Below, in pieces: positions 26,003 through 34,563 of a stretch of 64,000 nucleotides of DNA. Below the pieces are notes generated by a model. The model was not told the DNA's origin, did not search any database, and saw nothing but the letters and a program-made list of their open reading frames with translations. Source of the stretch: Scleromatobacter humisilvae (lineage in GTDB: Bacteria > Pseudomonadota > Gammaproteobacteria > Burkholderiales > Burkholderiaceae_C). The first letter of the stretch is position 1; every line of letters starts with the position of its first letter. The position numbers and the translations under genes are program-made. The stretch is from the NCBI RefSeq assembly GCF_023231945.1, contig NZ_JAJLJH010000003.1, forward strand, positions 248,001 to 312,000, written 5' to 3'.

Positions 26003-28194
26003 GACGCCGCCGGCTCCGGCCGCGTCCACTTCAACACCATCGCCGCCAGCGCATCGCGCGTCAGCGGCTTGGGCAGGTGGTCGTTCATGCCGGCGGCCAA
26101 CGCGAGGTCGCGGTCGGTGGACATCGCGTTGGCGGTCACCGCGATGACGGGCAGGCGGCGCGCGCCCTCGGCGCGGATGCGGCGCGCGGCCTCGTAGCCG
26201 TCCATGCCGGGCATCTGGATGTCCAGCAGCAGCGCGTCGAAGTGGCCGTTGCGGCACTGCGCGACGGCCTGCGTGCCGTCGGGGGCGCAGGACACGCGCG
26301 CGCCCATGCCCTCGAGCATCGCGACGACCACCTGCAGGTTGACCGGGTTGTCCTCCGCGACGAGCAGGTGCAGGCCGGCGAGGCGGCGGTCCTCGCCGTC
26401 GACCGCGTCCGCGAGCGGCTCGGCGTCGCGCGCAGCCGCCGCCGCGGCCAGCGTCAGCTCGATGCGGAAGGTCGAGCCGGCGCCGGGCGCGCTCTCCACG
26501 CCGAGTTCGCCGCCCATCAGCGTGACGAGCTCCTTGCTGATCGCCAGCCCGAGCCCGGTGCCGCCGAAGCGCCGCGTCGTCGACTCGTCGGCCTGCGTGA
26601 ACGGCTCGAACAGGCGGCGCTGCGCGGCCTCGCTGATGCCGATGCCGTCGTCGCGCACCTCGATCACGAGCCGGTGCGACGCGGCGTCGCCGCCCGCCCG
26701 CCACGCCGCGAGCCGCACCTGGCCACCGCGCTCGGTGAACTTGATCGCGTTGTTCAGCAGGTTGATGAGCACCTGGCGCAGCCGCGTCGGGTCGCCGTTG
26801 GCACGCGCGGGCAAGCCGCGGTCGAACTCGCTGGACAGCTCGATGCCGTTGGCCGCGGCGGTCGCGCGGAAGAGGGCGAGCTCGTCGGCGAGCAATTGCA
26901 CGAAGTCGAAGTCCACCAGCTCCAGCTGGACCTTGCCGGCCTCGATCTTGGAGACGTCGAGCACGTCGTTGAGCACGTGCAGCATGGTCTGCCCGGACGC
27001 GTAGGCCGACGCGGCCAGCTCGCGCTGGCGCGGCTCCAGCGGCGTCTGCAGCAGCAGCTCGGTCATGCCGAGGATGCCGTTCATCGGCGTGCGGATCTCG
27101 TGGCTCATGTTGGCGAGGAACGAGGTCTTGGCCTGGTTCGCGGCATCGGCGGCGGTGAGCGCGGACTTGAGCTGCTGCAGGATCTCGCGCCGGCGCTGCA
27201 GCAGGCGCGAGATCCAGAACGCGAGCGCCGCCAGCACGCCGTCGAACGCGAGCGCGACCACGACCATCCACGCCATCGTGCGGCGCCAGTGGGCGAGGAT
27301 CAGGTCCTGCGTGGCCACGATGTCGACGACGGTCGGATAGCTGCGCGAGATCGTCGGCGCGACAAGGCGCGTGCCCGTGTCGGCCGGGTCGACGACGCGC
27401 GGCCCCTTGATCAGCGCGGTGCGCGGCGCCACGCCGCCCGCCTGCGACAGCAGCTGGAACATCGGGCCGCCGGCAAAGCTCTTGCCGATGTAGTCGTCCA
27501 CGGGCGGCTGGCGCGCCAGCAGCAGGCCGTCGCGGCGCAGCAGCGACACCGACACGCCTTCGCGCGCCGAATCGATGGACTGGTAGAAGCGCTGGAAGTA
27601 TTCGCACTGGATGCCCACCAGCGCGATGCCGATCGCGTGACCGTCGACGCTGCGCAGCTTGCGCGCGAGATAGAACGTCCAGCGCCCGGTGCCGCGGTTC
27701 CTGACCGGCGCCGACAGGAACATCTTGAGCGAGTCATCGGCCAGGTGCGCCCGGAGGTAGTCGCGGTCGTTGAGGCTGACCGGCGGCGTCGGGAACGTGC
27801 GCGAGAAGTTGAGCAGCCGGCCATCGGCACCCAGGATGGACAGCACGTCGATCTGCGGCAGGTCGCCCTGGCGGCGCTTGAGCAGCTCGAACATCTCGCG
27901 CGTGCCGGCCTTGAGGACGAGGTCGGGCTCGTCCACCGGCGCGGTCTTGTTGACGTCGTCGACCACGCGCTCGAGCACGGCGTCGGCGGCGGCAAGCGTC
28001 TGGTCCGCGTGCTGCGCGGCCATCTCGGACAGGTTGGCCAGGAAGAAGCGCCAGTCGTCGACCGCGTCCTCGCGCCCGCGCCAGCCGGCGAACGCGAGGG
28101 CGACCCACGTCAGCAGGATGACGGCCGCCGTGGCCGCGACCAGGGCCCGGGCGTGCGGCGTCGGCAGGGCGGGGGCGGGTGGCGGGCCGGACAT
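25999..28194 (-). CDS. Hybrid sensor histidine kinase with extracytoplasmic sensor and C-terminal receiver
   Basis: Inner-membrane hybrid kinase of 731 residues. It has TM1 at about 16-38, a periplasmic region of about 265 residues with Cache-like sequence ([24 protein letters not shown]), TM2 at about 306-328, and a HisKA domain with H365 ([13 protein letters not shown]). The HATPase domain has NN481-ff and GGTGLGLAI, and the receiver has D658 ([12 protein letters not shown]) and a KP pair. No Hpt domain and no cognate output gene is adjacent. The start at 28194 is uncertain; in-frame starts at 28221 and 28242 would extend it by 9-16 residues. A palindrome in the upstream spacer may control it. 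Confidence 0.9.
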   Translation of the reverse strand: MSGPPPAPALPTPHARALVAATAAVILLTWVALAFAGWRGREDAVDDWRFFLANLSEMAAQHADQTLAAADAVLERVVDDVNKTAPVDEPDLVLKAGTREMFELLKRRQGDLPQIDVLSILGADGRLLNFSRTFPTPPVSLNDRDYLRAHLADDSLKMFLSAPVRNRGTGRWTFYLARKLRSVDGHAIGIALVGIQCEYFQRFYQSIDSAREGVSVSLLRRDGLLLARQPPVDDYIGKSFAGGPMFQLLSQAGGVAPRTALIKGPRVVDPADTGTRLVAPTISRSYPTVVDIVATQDLILAHWRRTMAWMVVVALAFDGVLAALAFWISRLLQRRREILQQLKSALTAADAANQAKTSFLANMSHEIRTPMNGILGMTELLLQTPLEPRQRELAASAYASGQTMLHVLNDVLDVSKIEAGKVQLELVDFDFVQLLADELALFRATAAANGIELSSEFDRGLPARANGDPTRLRQVLINLLNNAIKFTERGGQVRLAAWRAGGDAASHRLVIEVRDDGIGISEAAQRRLFEPFTQADESTTRRFGGTGLGLAISKELVTLMGGELGVESAPGAGSTFRIELTLAAAAAARDAEPLADAVDGEDRRLAGLHLLVAEDNPVNLQVVVAMLEGMGARVSCAPDGTQAVAQCRNGHFDALLLDIQMPGMDGYEAARRIRAEGARRLPVIAVTANAMSTDRDLALAAGMNDHLPKPLTRDALAAMVLKWTRPEPAAS

Positions 28195-28260
28195 CGGCCG
28201 ATTGTGACCGTCCCGGGCCATCCCGGCTCGACGCGCCCGCACGTCGCGGCCACGCGCACG

Positions 28261-28276
28261 TCATTCACATGAATGA
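28261..28276. promoter_or_regulatory. Palindrome in the divergent kinase/lipoprotein spacer
   Basis: TCATTCA-CA-TGAATGA has perfect 7-bp arms and is AT-rich against its background. It lies between the start of the hybrid kinase (28194) and the lipoprotein (28370). This is consistent with an operator for one or both genes. The binding protein is unknown. Confidence 0.45.
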
Positions 28277-28369
28277 TTACACGCGGATCGCCTGCCCGAA
28301 GAATCCACTTGCCCCGGTAGCCGCGCTCGTTGCGCGAGCCGGGAACAAGAACTTCATCTGGAGAGGCCC

Positions 28370-30040
28370 ATGACACATCGCAGGTTCCACCCATCGCTCC
28401 GCACGCGTCTCGCGTCCCTGTCCGTCCTCGCGCTCGCCGCGTGCGGCGGCAGCGACGGCGACGGCCCCGTGGCTCCGCTCACCCCGCCGGCGGCCACGCC
28501 GATGCAGGTCTCGGGCACCGTCGCGTCGGGGGCGGCGCTCGCCGGTTCGACGGTCGCGGTGAGCTGCGCGCGCGGCAGCGGCAGCACGACGGCCGACACC
28601 TCGGGCGTCTTCACGCAGAAGCTCGAGGACGGGCAGCTGCCGTGCGTCGTGACCGCCACCAGCGCCGACGGCGCCACCGTGCTGCACGCCATCGCGCCGG
28701 GCACGAGCGCGGCCGACACCACCGTCCAGGTCACGCCGCTGACGGAGCTGCTCGTCGCGCAGTTCGCCGGCACGTCGCCGAGCACCTACGCGTCGAACTT
28801 CGGCGCCACGTCGGCCGTCAGCGCGACATCGCTGCAGCAGTCGCAGGCGACGCTGCTGCAGTCGCTCGCCAAGGCGAACGTCGACGTCTCGGGCGTCACG
28901 AACGTGGTCTCGGATCCGCTGCAGCCGGGCAGCGGCTCGGGCTACGACGCCGCGCTGCAGCACCTGTCGACCTCGTTGAGCGACGCCGGCACCACGCTGG
29001 CGCAATTGACCACCGCGGTCGCCACCTCCGCCGGCGTGGGCACGAGCACCGGCCAGTCCACGATCGTCACGCTGCTGGCCGTCGCCAACGCCGACTGCCC
29101 GTCGCTCAAGAGCGGCAAGCATCGCTCGATCGACTTCGGCGACCACTCCGACAGCATCGTCACCATCGATGCGCGCGCGCTGACCGCGGTCATCAACGGC
29201 GTGACGCAGCACCTGACGCAGATCGAGCCGTGCCTCTACGCGATCGACGACCCGTACAACACGCAGTTCGCCGTCTCCAGGTCGGGCATGGGCGTGTGGC
29301 GCCAGGGCGGCAACGGCATCGACCCCGACTTCGGCATGACGATGCCCGAGCAGACGCTGGACATGGCGGCGCTGGCCGGCACCTTCAACCGCGTGACCTG
29401 GGCCGGCACGGCGATCGATTCGGGCGACTTCGGCTCCGAGACCTTCGACGCGAACGGCAAGCACGTCGCCGCGCAGCAATGCCCGGGCGGCTACGGCGGC
29501 TGCGCCGCGGCCACCGACCTGCACGCGCACCTGCAGGTCGACGCCGCCGGCGGCTTCGACTACTACGACGAGACCGACGCCCAGCCCACCGTCGACGCGC
29601 GCGTCTTCGCCTACCGCGACGGCAACGGCCACACCTGGAGCATCGCGACCACGGACCAGTCGGTGCTGGTGATGGCGCCGCAGGCCGCGCTCTCGCTGCC
29701 CACGGTCGGCACGACTGGCGTGTATTGGGAAGTGGACGTCACGCCAACCAGCGTGAGCGCATTCGCGGCCGACACCAACACCGCGCTCGCGGTCGATGCG
29801 GCCAGCGCCACCGAGACGCGCAAGTTCGGCTCCGACGGCCACACCGACACGGTGACGTTCAACGACCCGGCGGCCGGCCTGCGCCATCGCGTCGTGAACG
29901 CCTGCCAGCAGGCCGACGGCAGCGCGCGCGGCTGCAACGCGCTGGTGCAGCTGCCGATGACGGGCAGCGGCATCAACGCGAGCGTGAGCGCCGACCCGGC
30001 CAAGCACGTGATCTACCTGTCGGTGACCAAGCCGTCCTGA
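28370..30040 (+). CDS. Predicted lipoprotein of unknown function
   Basis: I do not recognise a named family. The 556-residue product has a lipoprotein signal with lipobox LAAC (SVLALAACGGSDG), so it should be acylated on that Cys and anchored in an outer or inner membrane leaflet. Residues 45-120 look like a small beta-sandwich (VSGTVASGAALAGSTVAV), as in carboxypeptidase-regulatory-like domains. The rest is Ser/Thr/Ala-rich with few charged clusters and several cysteines in the C-terminal half. A strong Shine-Dalgarno (GGAGAGG) precedes the ATG. It is divergent from the hybrid kinase and followed by an HtrA-like protease gene. Confidence 0.75.
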   Translation: MTHRRFHPSLRTRLASLSVLALAACGGSDGDGPVAPLTPPAATPMQVSGTVASGAALAGSTVAVSCARGSGSTTADTSGVFTQKLEDGQLPCVVTATSADGATVLHAIAPGTSAADTTVQVTPLTELLVAQFAGTSPSTYASNFGATSAVSATSLQQSQATLLQSLAKANVDVSGVTNVVSDPLQPGSGSGYDAALQHLSTSLSDAGTTLAQLTTAVATSAGVGTSTGQSTIVTLLAVANADCPSLKSGKHRSIDFGDHSDSIVTIDARALTAVINGVTQHLTQIEPCLYAIDDPYNTQFAVSRSGMGVWRQGGNGIDPDFGMTMPEQTLDMAALAGTFNRVTWAGTAIDSGDFGSETFDANGKHVAAQQCPGGYGGCAAATDLHAHLQVDAAGGFDYYDETDAQPTVDARVFAYRDGNGHTWSIATTDQSVLVMAPQAALSLPTVGTTGVYWEVDVTPTSVSAFAADTNTALAVDAASATETRKFGSDGHTDTVTFNDPAAGLRHRVVNACQQADGSARGCNALVQLPMTGSGINASVSADPAKHVIYLSVTKPS

Positions 30041-30121
30041 GTCGCAGGGAGGGGGAACCGGGCCGGCCGCCCTTGAAATCGGCCGGCCCGGCCCGCAGCT
30101 TGGCGCTCGAAGGAGAACGAC

Positions 30122-31129
30122 ATGGGTGCCAACGATGCCTTCCTGCAGGACGCCTACTCGCGCACGGTGAGCGAGGTGGTGGAGCGCCTGGGGCCCAGCG
30201 TGGCCGCGGTGCGGCTGCACGGCTCGGGCGGCGCCGACGATCGCCTGGGCGGCGGCTCGGGCTTCCTGTTCACGCCGGACGGCTACGTGCTGACGAACTC
30301 GCACGTGGTGCGCGCGGGCAAGCCGCCCGTCCATGGAAAATCCGGCGCGCGGCCCGAGCTGCGCCACCAGGTCTCGCTGGCCGACGGCCGCGAGTTCGAC
30401 GCGCGCTGGGTCGGCGACGATCCCGACACCGATCTTGCCGTGCTGAGCATCGACGGCCTGTCGCGCGGCTCGCTCGCGCATGCGCCGCTGGGCCGCTCGG
30501 CCGGCCTCCGGCGCGGGCAGATCGCGATCGCCATCGGCAACCCGCTGGGCTTCGAGCACACGGTCACCGCGGGCATCGTCAGCGCGCTGGGCCGCAGCAT
30601 GCGCACCAGCACCGGCCGCCTGATCCCCGACGTCATCCAGACCGACGCGGCGCTGAACCCCGGCAACTCGGGCGGCCCGCTGCTCGATTCCAACGGCGAG
30701 GTCATCGGCATCAACACCGCCATCATCCGCGGCGCGCAGGCGATCTGCTTCGCGGTGGCGGTCGACATCGCGCACTGGGTGATCCCGCAGCTGCTGCAGC
30801 ATGGGCGCGTCCGGCGCGGCTATCTCGGCGTCGCAGGGCAGACGCAGGAGCTGCATCGCCGCGTGGTGCTCACCTACGAGCTGCCGCAATCGACCGGCGT
30901 GCGCGTGATGAGCGTCGAGCCCGGCAGCCCCGCGGCGCAGGTGGGCGTGCGCGAGGGCGACGTCATCGTCGGGCTGGACGGCGTGGCGATCCCGACGGTC
31001 GACGCGCTGCACCAGACGCTGGACGCGAGCCGCGTCAACCGCGATTGCGTGCTCAAGGTGATCCGCGGCGTGCGCCAGCCGGTGCCGGTGTACCTGACGG
31101 TGCGTCCATTGGAGGTCGTCCGGTCCTGA
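30122..31129 (+). CDS. S1C-family serine protease with PDZ domain (HtrA-like), no evident signal peptide
   Basis: Trypsin-like protease of the DegP/HtrA family. The 335-residue protein has catalytic H61 (LTNSHVV), D104 (DTDLAVL) and S183 (NPGNSGGPLLDS), followed by one PDZ domain at about 235-330 (GVREGDVIVGLDGV). Unlike DegP, DegQ or DegS, it starts directly with a soluble sequence (MGANDAFLQDAYSRTVSEVV) and shows no signal peptide or anchor, so it may act in the cytoplasm. The start at 30122 is firm, with AAGGAG upstream. It sits between a lipoprotein gene and the ParD-like/Map operon. Confidence 0.88.
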   Translation: MGANDAFLQDAYSRTVSEVVERLGPSVAAVRLHGSGGADDRLGGGSGFLFTPDGYVLTNSHVVRAGKPPVHGKSGARPELRHQVSLADGREFDARWVGDDPDTDLAVLSIDGLSRGSLAHAPLGRSAGLRRGQIAIAIGNPLGFEHTVTAGIVSALGRSMRTSTGRLIPDVIQTDAALNPGNSGGPLLDSNGEVIGINTAIIRGAQAICFAVAVDIAHWVIPQLLQHGRVRRGYLGVAGQTQELHRRVVLTYELPQSTGVRVMSVEPGSPAAQVGVREGDVIVGLDGVAIPTVDALHQTLDASRVNRDCVLKVIRGVRQPVPVYLTVRPLEVVRS

Positions 31130-31147
31130 CGCAAGCTCGTGGGGTAA

Positions 31148-31173
31148 TATACGATCTGTATATGGATCGTATA
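31148..31173. promoter_or_regulatory. AT-rich inverted repeat (operator candidate) before the ParD-like/map operon
   Basis: TATACGATC (31148-31156) and GATCGTATA (31165-31173) are perfect 9-bp arms around an 8-base spacer TGTATATG. The right end touches the AAGGAG ribosome-binding site (31173-31178) of the ParD-like gene, so a bound protein would block both promoter and translation start. ParD-type ribbon-helix-helix proteins usually bind such repeats to control their own operon, so autoregulation is the simplest reading. Confidence 0.65.
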
Positions 31174-31185
31174 AGGAGCCCCGAC

Positions 31186-31455
31186 ATGGGCATCGTCAAG
31201 ATTTCCGACCTCATGCACGACAACCTGCGCGACGCCAGCGACGCGCTGAGCCGCTCGATCAACGCGCAGGCCGAGCACTGGCTGCGCGTGGGCATGCTGT
31301 CCGAGCTGCACCCCGAGCTGACCTACGGCGACATCTGCCAGCTGATGCTGCGGGGCGCGCGCACGGGCGCGGCGGAGCTGTCGTTCGTCAAGCCGGAGGC
31401 GGCGACGGCGGCGTCCGTCACGGCCCGCAAGGCCATCCGCAAGGCGGCCCGATGA
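31186..31455 (+). CDS. ParD-like family protein
   Basis: An 89-residue protein resembling the ParD_like family, which is related to ribbon-helix-helix antitoxins (GIVKISDLMHDNLRDASDAL, SINAQAEHWLRVGMLSELHPELTYGDI). It may bind DNA as a dimer. The start at 31186 has AAGGAG seven bases upstream. A toxin gene of the ParE type does not follow; instead the stop overlaps the start of a methionine aminopeptidase gene (ATGA at 31452-31455). The operon with map and the inverted repeat just upstream suggest that it regulates map rather than a toxin. Confidence 0.82.
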   Translation: MGIVKISDLMHDNLRDASDALSRSINAQAEHWLRVGMLSELHPELTYGDICQLMLRGARTGAAELSFVKPEAATAASVTARKAIRKAAR

Positions 31456-32246
31456 GGCGCGGCGCGAACCTCATCAAGACGCCCGAGCAGATCGCGCTGT
31501 CCCGCGCCGCGGGCGCGCTCGCCGCCGAGGTACTGCAGATGATCACGCCCCACGTGAAGGCCGGCGTCACCACCGACGAGCTCGACAAGCTGTGCCACGA
31601 CCACATCGTGAATGTGCAGAAGGCTGTTCCCGCCAACATCGGCTACCACGGCTATCCGAAGACGGTGTGCGCGTCGGTCAACCACGTCGTCTGCCACGGC
31701 ATCCCCGGCGACAAGGTGCTCAAGGACGGCGACATCGTCAACATCGACGTGGCCGTCATCAAGGACGGCTGGTTCGGCGACACCAGCCGCATGTACTTCG
31801 TGGGCGCGCCCAGCGTGCTCGCGAAGCGGCTGGTCGACACCACCTACGAGGCGATGCGCGCGGGCATCCGCACGGTGCGCCCGGGCGCGACGCTGGGCGA
31901 CGTCGGCGCGGCGATCCAGCAGGTCGCGGAGAAGGCCGGCTTCTCCATCGTGCGCGACTACTGCGGCCACGGCATCGGCCAGATCTACCACGACGAGCCG
32001 CAGGTCTGCCACTTCGGCCGCCGCGGCGAGGGCATGACCCTGCGCGAGGGCATGGTGTTCACGATCGAGCCCATGGTCAACGCCGGCAAGCCGGGCACGC
32101 GCGAGCTGGCCGACGGCTGGACGGTGGTCACGCGCGACCACTCGCTGTCGGCGCAGTGGGAGCACATGGTGGCCGTCACGCATGACGGATTCGAGGTATT
32201 GACACCGTGGCCGGAAGGCACCGGCAGCTATCCGGCCATCGGCTGA
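31452..32246 (+). CDS. map: Type I methionine aminopeptidase
   Basis: Removes the N-terminal methionine from nascent proteins. The 264-residue protein has the pita-bread fold ligands in view: VNHVVCHGIPGD, the Asp pair in VNIDVAVIKDGWFGDTSRMY, the His in CGHGIGQIYHDEP, and Glu residues in FTIEPMVNAG and SAQWEHMVAVT. There is no N-terminal SEC-C zinc extension. The start overlaps the ParD-like stop (ATGA). It is not next to rpsB, where map often sits, so this may be an additional, regulated copy. Confidence 0.93.
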   Translation: MRRGANLIKTPEQIALSRAAGALAAEVLQMITPHVKAGVTTDELDKLCHDHIVNVQKAVPANIGYHGYPKTVCASVNHVVCHGIPGDKVLKDGDIVNIDVAVIKDGWFGDTSRMYFVGAPSVLAKRLVDTTYEAMRAGIRTVRPGATLGDVGAAIQQVAEKAGFSIVRDYCGHGIGQIYHDEPQVCHFGRRGEGMTLREGMVFTIEPMVNAGKPGTRELADGWTVVTRDHSLSAQWEHMVAVTHDGFEVLTPWPEGTGSYPAIG

Positions 32247-32355
32247 CCGTTCGTAACGGGCCGTAGCTCGACCGCGCGCACGCGCGTAATTGCTGACGTT
32301 GGCGGCCCGCGCGCGTTGGCATACTCCGCGCTCCGACAACGTCCTGGAGCTTCCG

Positions 32356-34542
32356 ATGCCCCGTTCGATCCCGGCGCTGCGCGCGAGCTGCGCCGCCCTG
32401 GCCGGCGCGTGCGCCCTGGCACACGCCGGCGCCATGCCCCCGGTCGCTCCCGTCCGCGCCGCCAGCGACGCCTACTTCGGCACCGTCGTGACCGACAGCT
32501 ACCGCTACATGGAAGACCTGTCGGCGCCCGACGTGCAGCAGTGGGCGCACGCCCAGGCCGACTTCGCGCGCGCCACGCTGGACGCGATCCCGGGTCGCGC
32601 GAAGCTGCTGGCCCGCATCGGCGAGCTCGAGGCCTCGGTGACCGCGCGCGTGACGCAGGTCAAGCTGAGCGCGGGCGGCCTGGTATTCGTCGAGAAGCGG
32701 CTCGCCGGCGACGAGCAGGGCAAGCTCTACGTGCGCCAGGGCATGAAGGGCGAGGACCGCCTGCTCGTCGACCCGGAGACCCTCGCCAAGGCCACCGGCT
32801 CGCCGCACGCCATCGAGTTCTTCGCGCCGTCGCACGACGGCCGCTTCGTCGCCTACGGGCTGTCGGCGGGCGGCTCGGAGCAGACGGTGATCCACGTCAT
32901 GGACGTCGCGACCGGCAAGGAGCTCGCCGTGCCCATCGACCGCGCGCAATACAGCGACGCCAACTGGGCCGCCGACGACAGCGGCTTCTTCTACCTGCGC
33001 CAGCGCCTGCTGCCCAAGGACGCGCCCGACAGCGAGAAGCTCGTCGGCCAGACCGCGTTCTTCCACCGCATGAAGGGGCAGGGCGCCGACCAGGCCGTGA
33101 TCGTCGCCGGCAAGGACGACCACCTGAAGATCGCCGCCGCGGAATTCCCGTTCGTCGCGCCGATCGCGGGCACGAAGTGGACGGTGGCGATCCCCGCCAA
33201 CGGCGTCGCCAACGAGTTCGACCTCTACGCCGCGCCGCAGGGCCAGGCGCTCGACCCGAAGCTGAAGTGGCGCAAGCTGTTCGGCCGCGAGTCGGACATC
33301 ACCGGCTTCGCGATCCACGGCGACGATCTCTACCTGCTGTCGCACCAGAGCGCCTCGCGCTTCAAGGTGCTGCAGACCAGCATGACGCATCCCGACCTGG
33401 CGCTGGCGCGCGTCGTGGTCGCGCCCAGCCGCGAGGTCATCGACAACATCGCCGCGGCCAAGGACGCGCTGTACGTGCAGACGCGCGACGGCGTCGCCGG
33501 CAAGCTGTACAGGGTGGGGTATGCGAATGACGCGCAGCCCGTGCCTGTCGCGATGCCCGTGTCGGGCGCGATCCGCATCGTCGACGCCGACCTGAGCCGG
33601 CCCGGCGTGATCGTGTCCGTCGACTCGTGGACGCACGACAGCGCCTACTACGCCGTCGGCGTGCGCGACGACCAGATCGCCGATACCGGCCTGCAGGCCG
33701 TCGGCCCGTTCGGCGCCCCGGCCGAGATCGAATCGCGCGAAGTGATGGTCAAGAGCCACGACGGGCTCGAGGTGCCGCTGTCCATCGTCTATCCGAAGTC
33801 GATGAAGCTCGACGGCAGCAATCCGCTGGAGCTGCACGCGTACGGCTCGTACGGCATCACCAACAATCCCGCGTACCTGCCGCGCCAGCTCGCCTGGTAC
33901 GAGCTCGGCGGCGTGCAGGCCACCTGCCACGTGCGCGGCGGCGGCGTCTACGGCGAGCAGTGGCACCTGGCGGGCAAGCTGCTCACCAAGCCCAACACGT
34001 GGAAGGACCTGATCGCCTGCGGCGACTACCTGGTCAAGCAGGGCTACACCAGCCCCGCGAAGATGGCGATCGACGGCCGCAGCGCCGGCGGCCTCGCCAT
34101 CGGCCGCGCGATGACGGAGCGTCCCGACCTGTGGGCCGTGGCCGTGCCCGAGGTGGGCGCGCTCAACTCGGTGCGCGAGGAACTGCAGTCCGGCGGCCCG
34201 GCCAACATCCCCGAATTCGGCACCGTCAAGGACAGGAAGCAGTTCGACGCCCTGCTGGAGATGGACTCGTTCCACCACGTCGAGGACGGCGTGAAGTACC
34301 CCGCCACGCTGCTGATGCAGGGCTACAACGACGCGCGCGTCTCGGCCTGGGAGTCGATGAAGATGGCCGCCCGCCTGCAGGCCGCCACGGCCTCGGGCAA
34401 GCCGGTGCTGCTGCGCATGGGCTTCGACGCCGGCCATGGCCCGGGGGCCACGAAGACGCAGCTGCAGGAGCAGGTGGCGGACAAGTGGAGCTTCATGCTC
34501 TGGCAGTTCGGGGACGCGCGGTTCCAGCCCGCGGCCAGGTAG
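32356..34542 (+). CDS. S9-family prolyl oligopeptidase, exported
   Basis: Serine peptidase of the prolyl oligopeptidase family, probably periplasmic. The 728-residue product starts with a signal-like segment (ALRASCAALAGACALAHAGA), then a beta-propeller and a C-terminal alpha/beta hydrolase domain. The nucleophile S576 is in GRSAGGLA; the classical family motif is GGSxGG. The acid region is near YNDARV, and the catalytic His H694 is in FDAGHGPG. GGAG lies seven bases before the ATG at 32356, which supports this start over an upstream ATG at 32290. It stands alone after map. Confidence 0.88.
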   Translation: MPRSIPALRASCAALAGACALAHAGAMPPVAPVRAASDAYFGTVVTDSYRYMEDLSAPDVQQWAHAQADFARATLDAIPGRAKLLARIGELEASVTARVTQVKLSAGGLVFVEKRLAGDEQGKLYVRQGMKGEDRLLVDPETLAKATGSPHAIEFFAPSHDGRFVAYGLSAGGSEQTVIHVMDVATGKELAVPIDRAQYSDANWAADDSGFFYLRQRLLPKDAPDSEKLVGQTAFFHRMKGQGADQAVIVAGKDDHLKIAAAEFPFVAPIAGTKWTVAIPANGVANEFDLYAAPQGQALDPKLKWRKLFGRESDITGFAIHGDDLYLLSHQSASRFKVLQTSMTHPDLALARVVVAPSREVIDNIAAAKDALYVQTRDGVAGKLYRVGYANDAQPVPVAMPVSGAIRIVDADLSRPGVIVSVDSWTHDSAYYAVGVRDDQIADTGLQAVGPFGAPAEIESREVMVKSHDGLEVPLSIVYPKSMKLDGSNPLELHAYGSYGITNNPAYLPRQLAWYELGGVQATCHVRGGGVYGEQWHLAGKLLTKPNTWKDLIACGDYLVKQGYTSPAKMAIDGRSAGGLAIGRAMTERPDLWAVAVPEVGALNSVREELQSGGPANIPEFGTVKDRKQFDALLEMDSFHHVEDGVKYPATLLMQGYNDARVSAWESMKMAARLQAATASGKPVLLRMGFDAGHGPGATKTQLQEQVADKWSFMLWQFGDARFQPAAR

Positions 34543-34563
34543 GTCCTGCGGAAGGCCTTCGCG

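Noticed and set aside
24263-27607. A 1114-codon minus-strand frame across metE and the kinase region
   Set aside because: It is out of frame with the kinase and Arg-rich, with no domain pattern. It overlaps metE, SRPBCC and GNAT genes that have clear family motifs.
28370-31129. The lipoprotein-HtrA pair as a phage or genomic island
   Set aside because: Base composition matches the surroundings, and no integrase, tRNA, direct repeat or phage gene is nearby.
31186-32246. A classical ParDE toxin-antitoxin locus
   Set aside because: The gene after the ParD-like one is a complete methionine aminopeptidase, and no ParE/RelE-type toxin frame is present on either strand.
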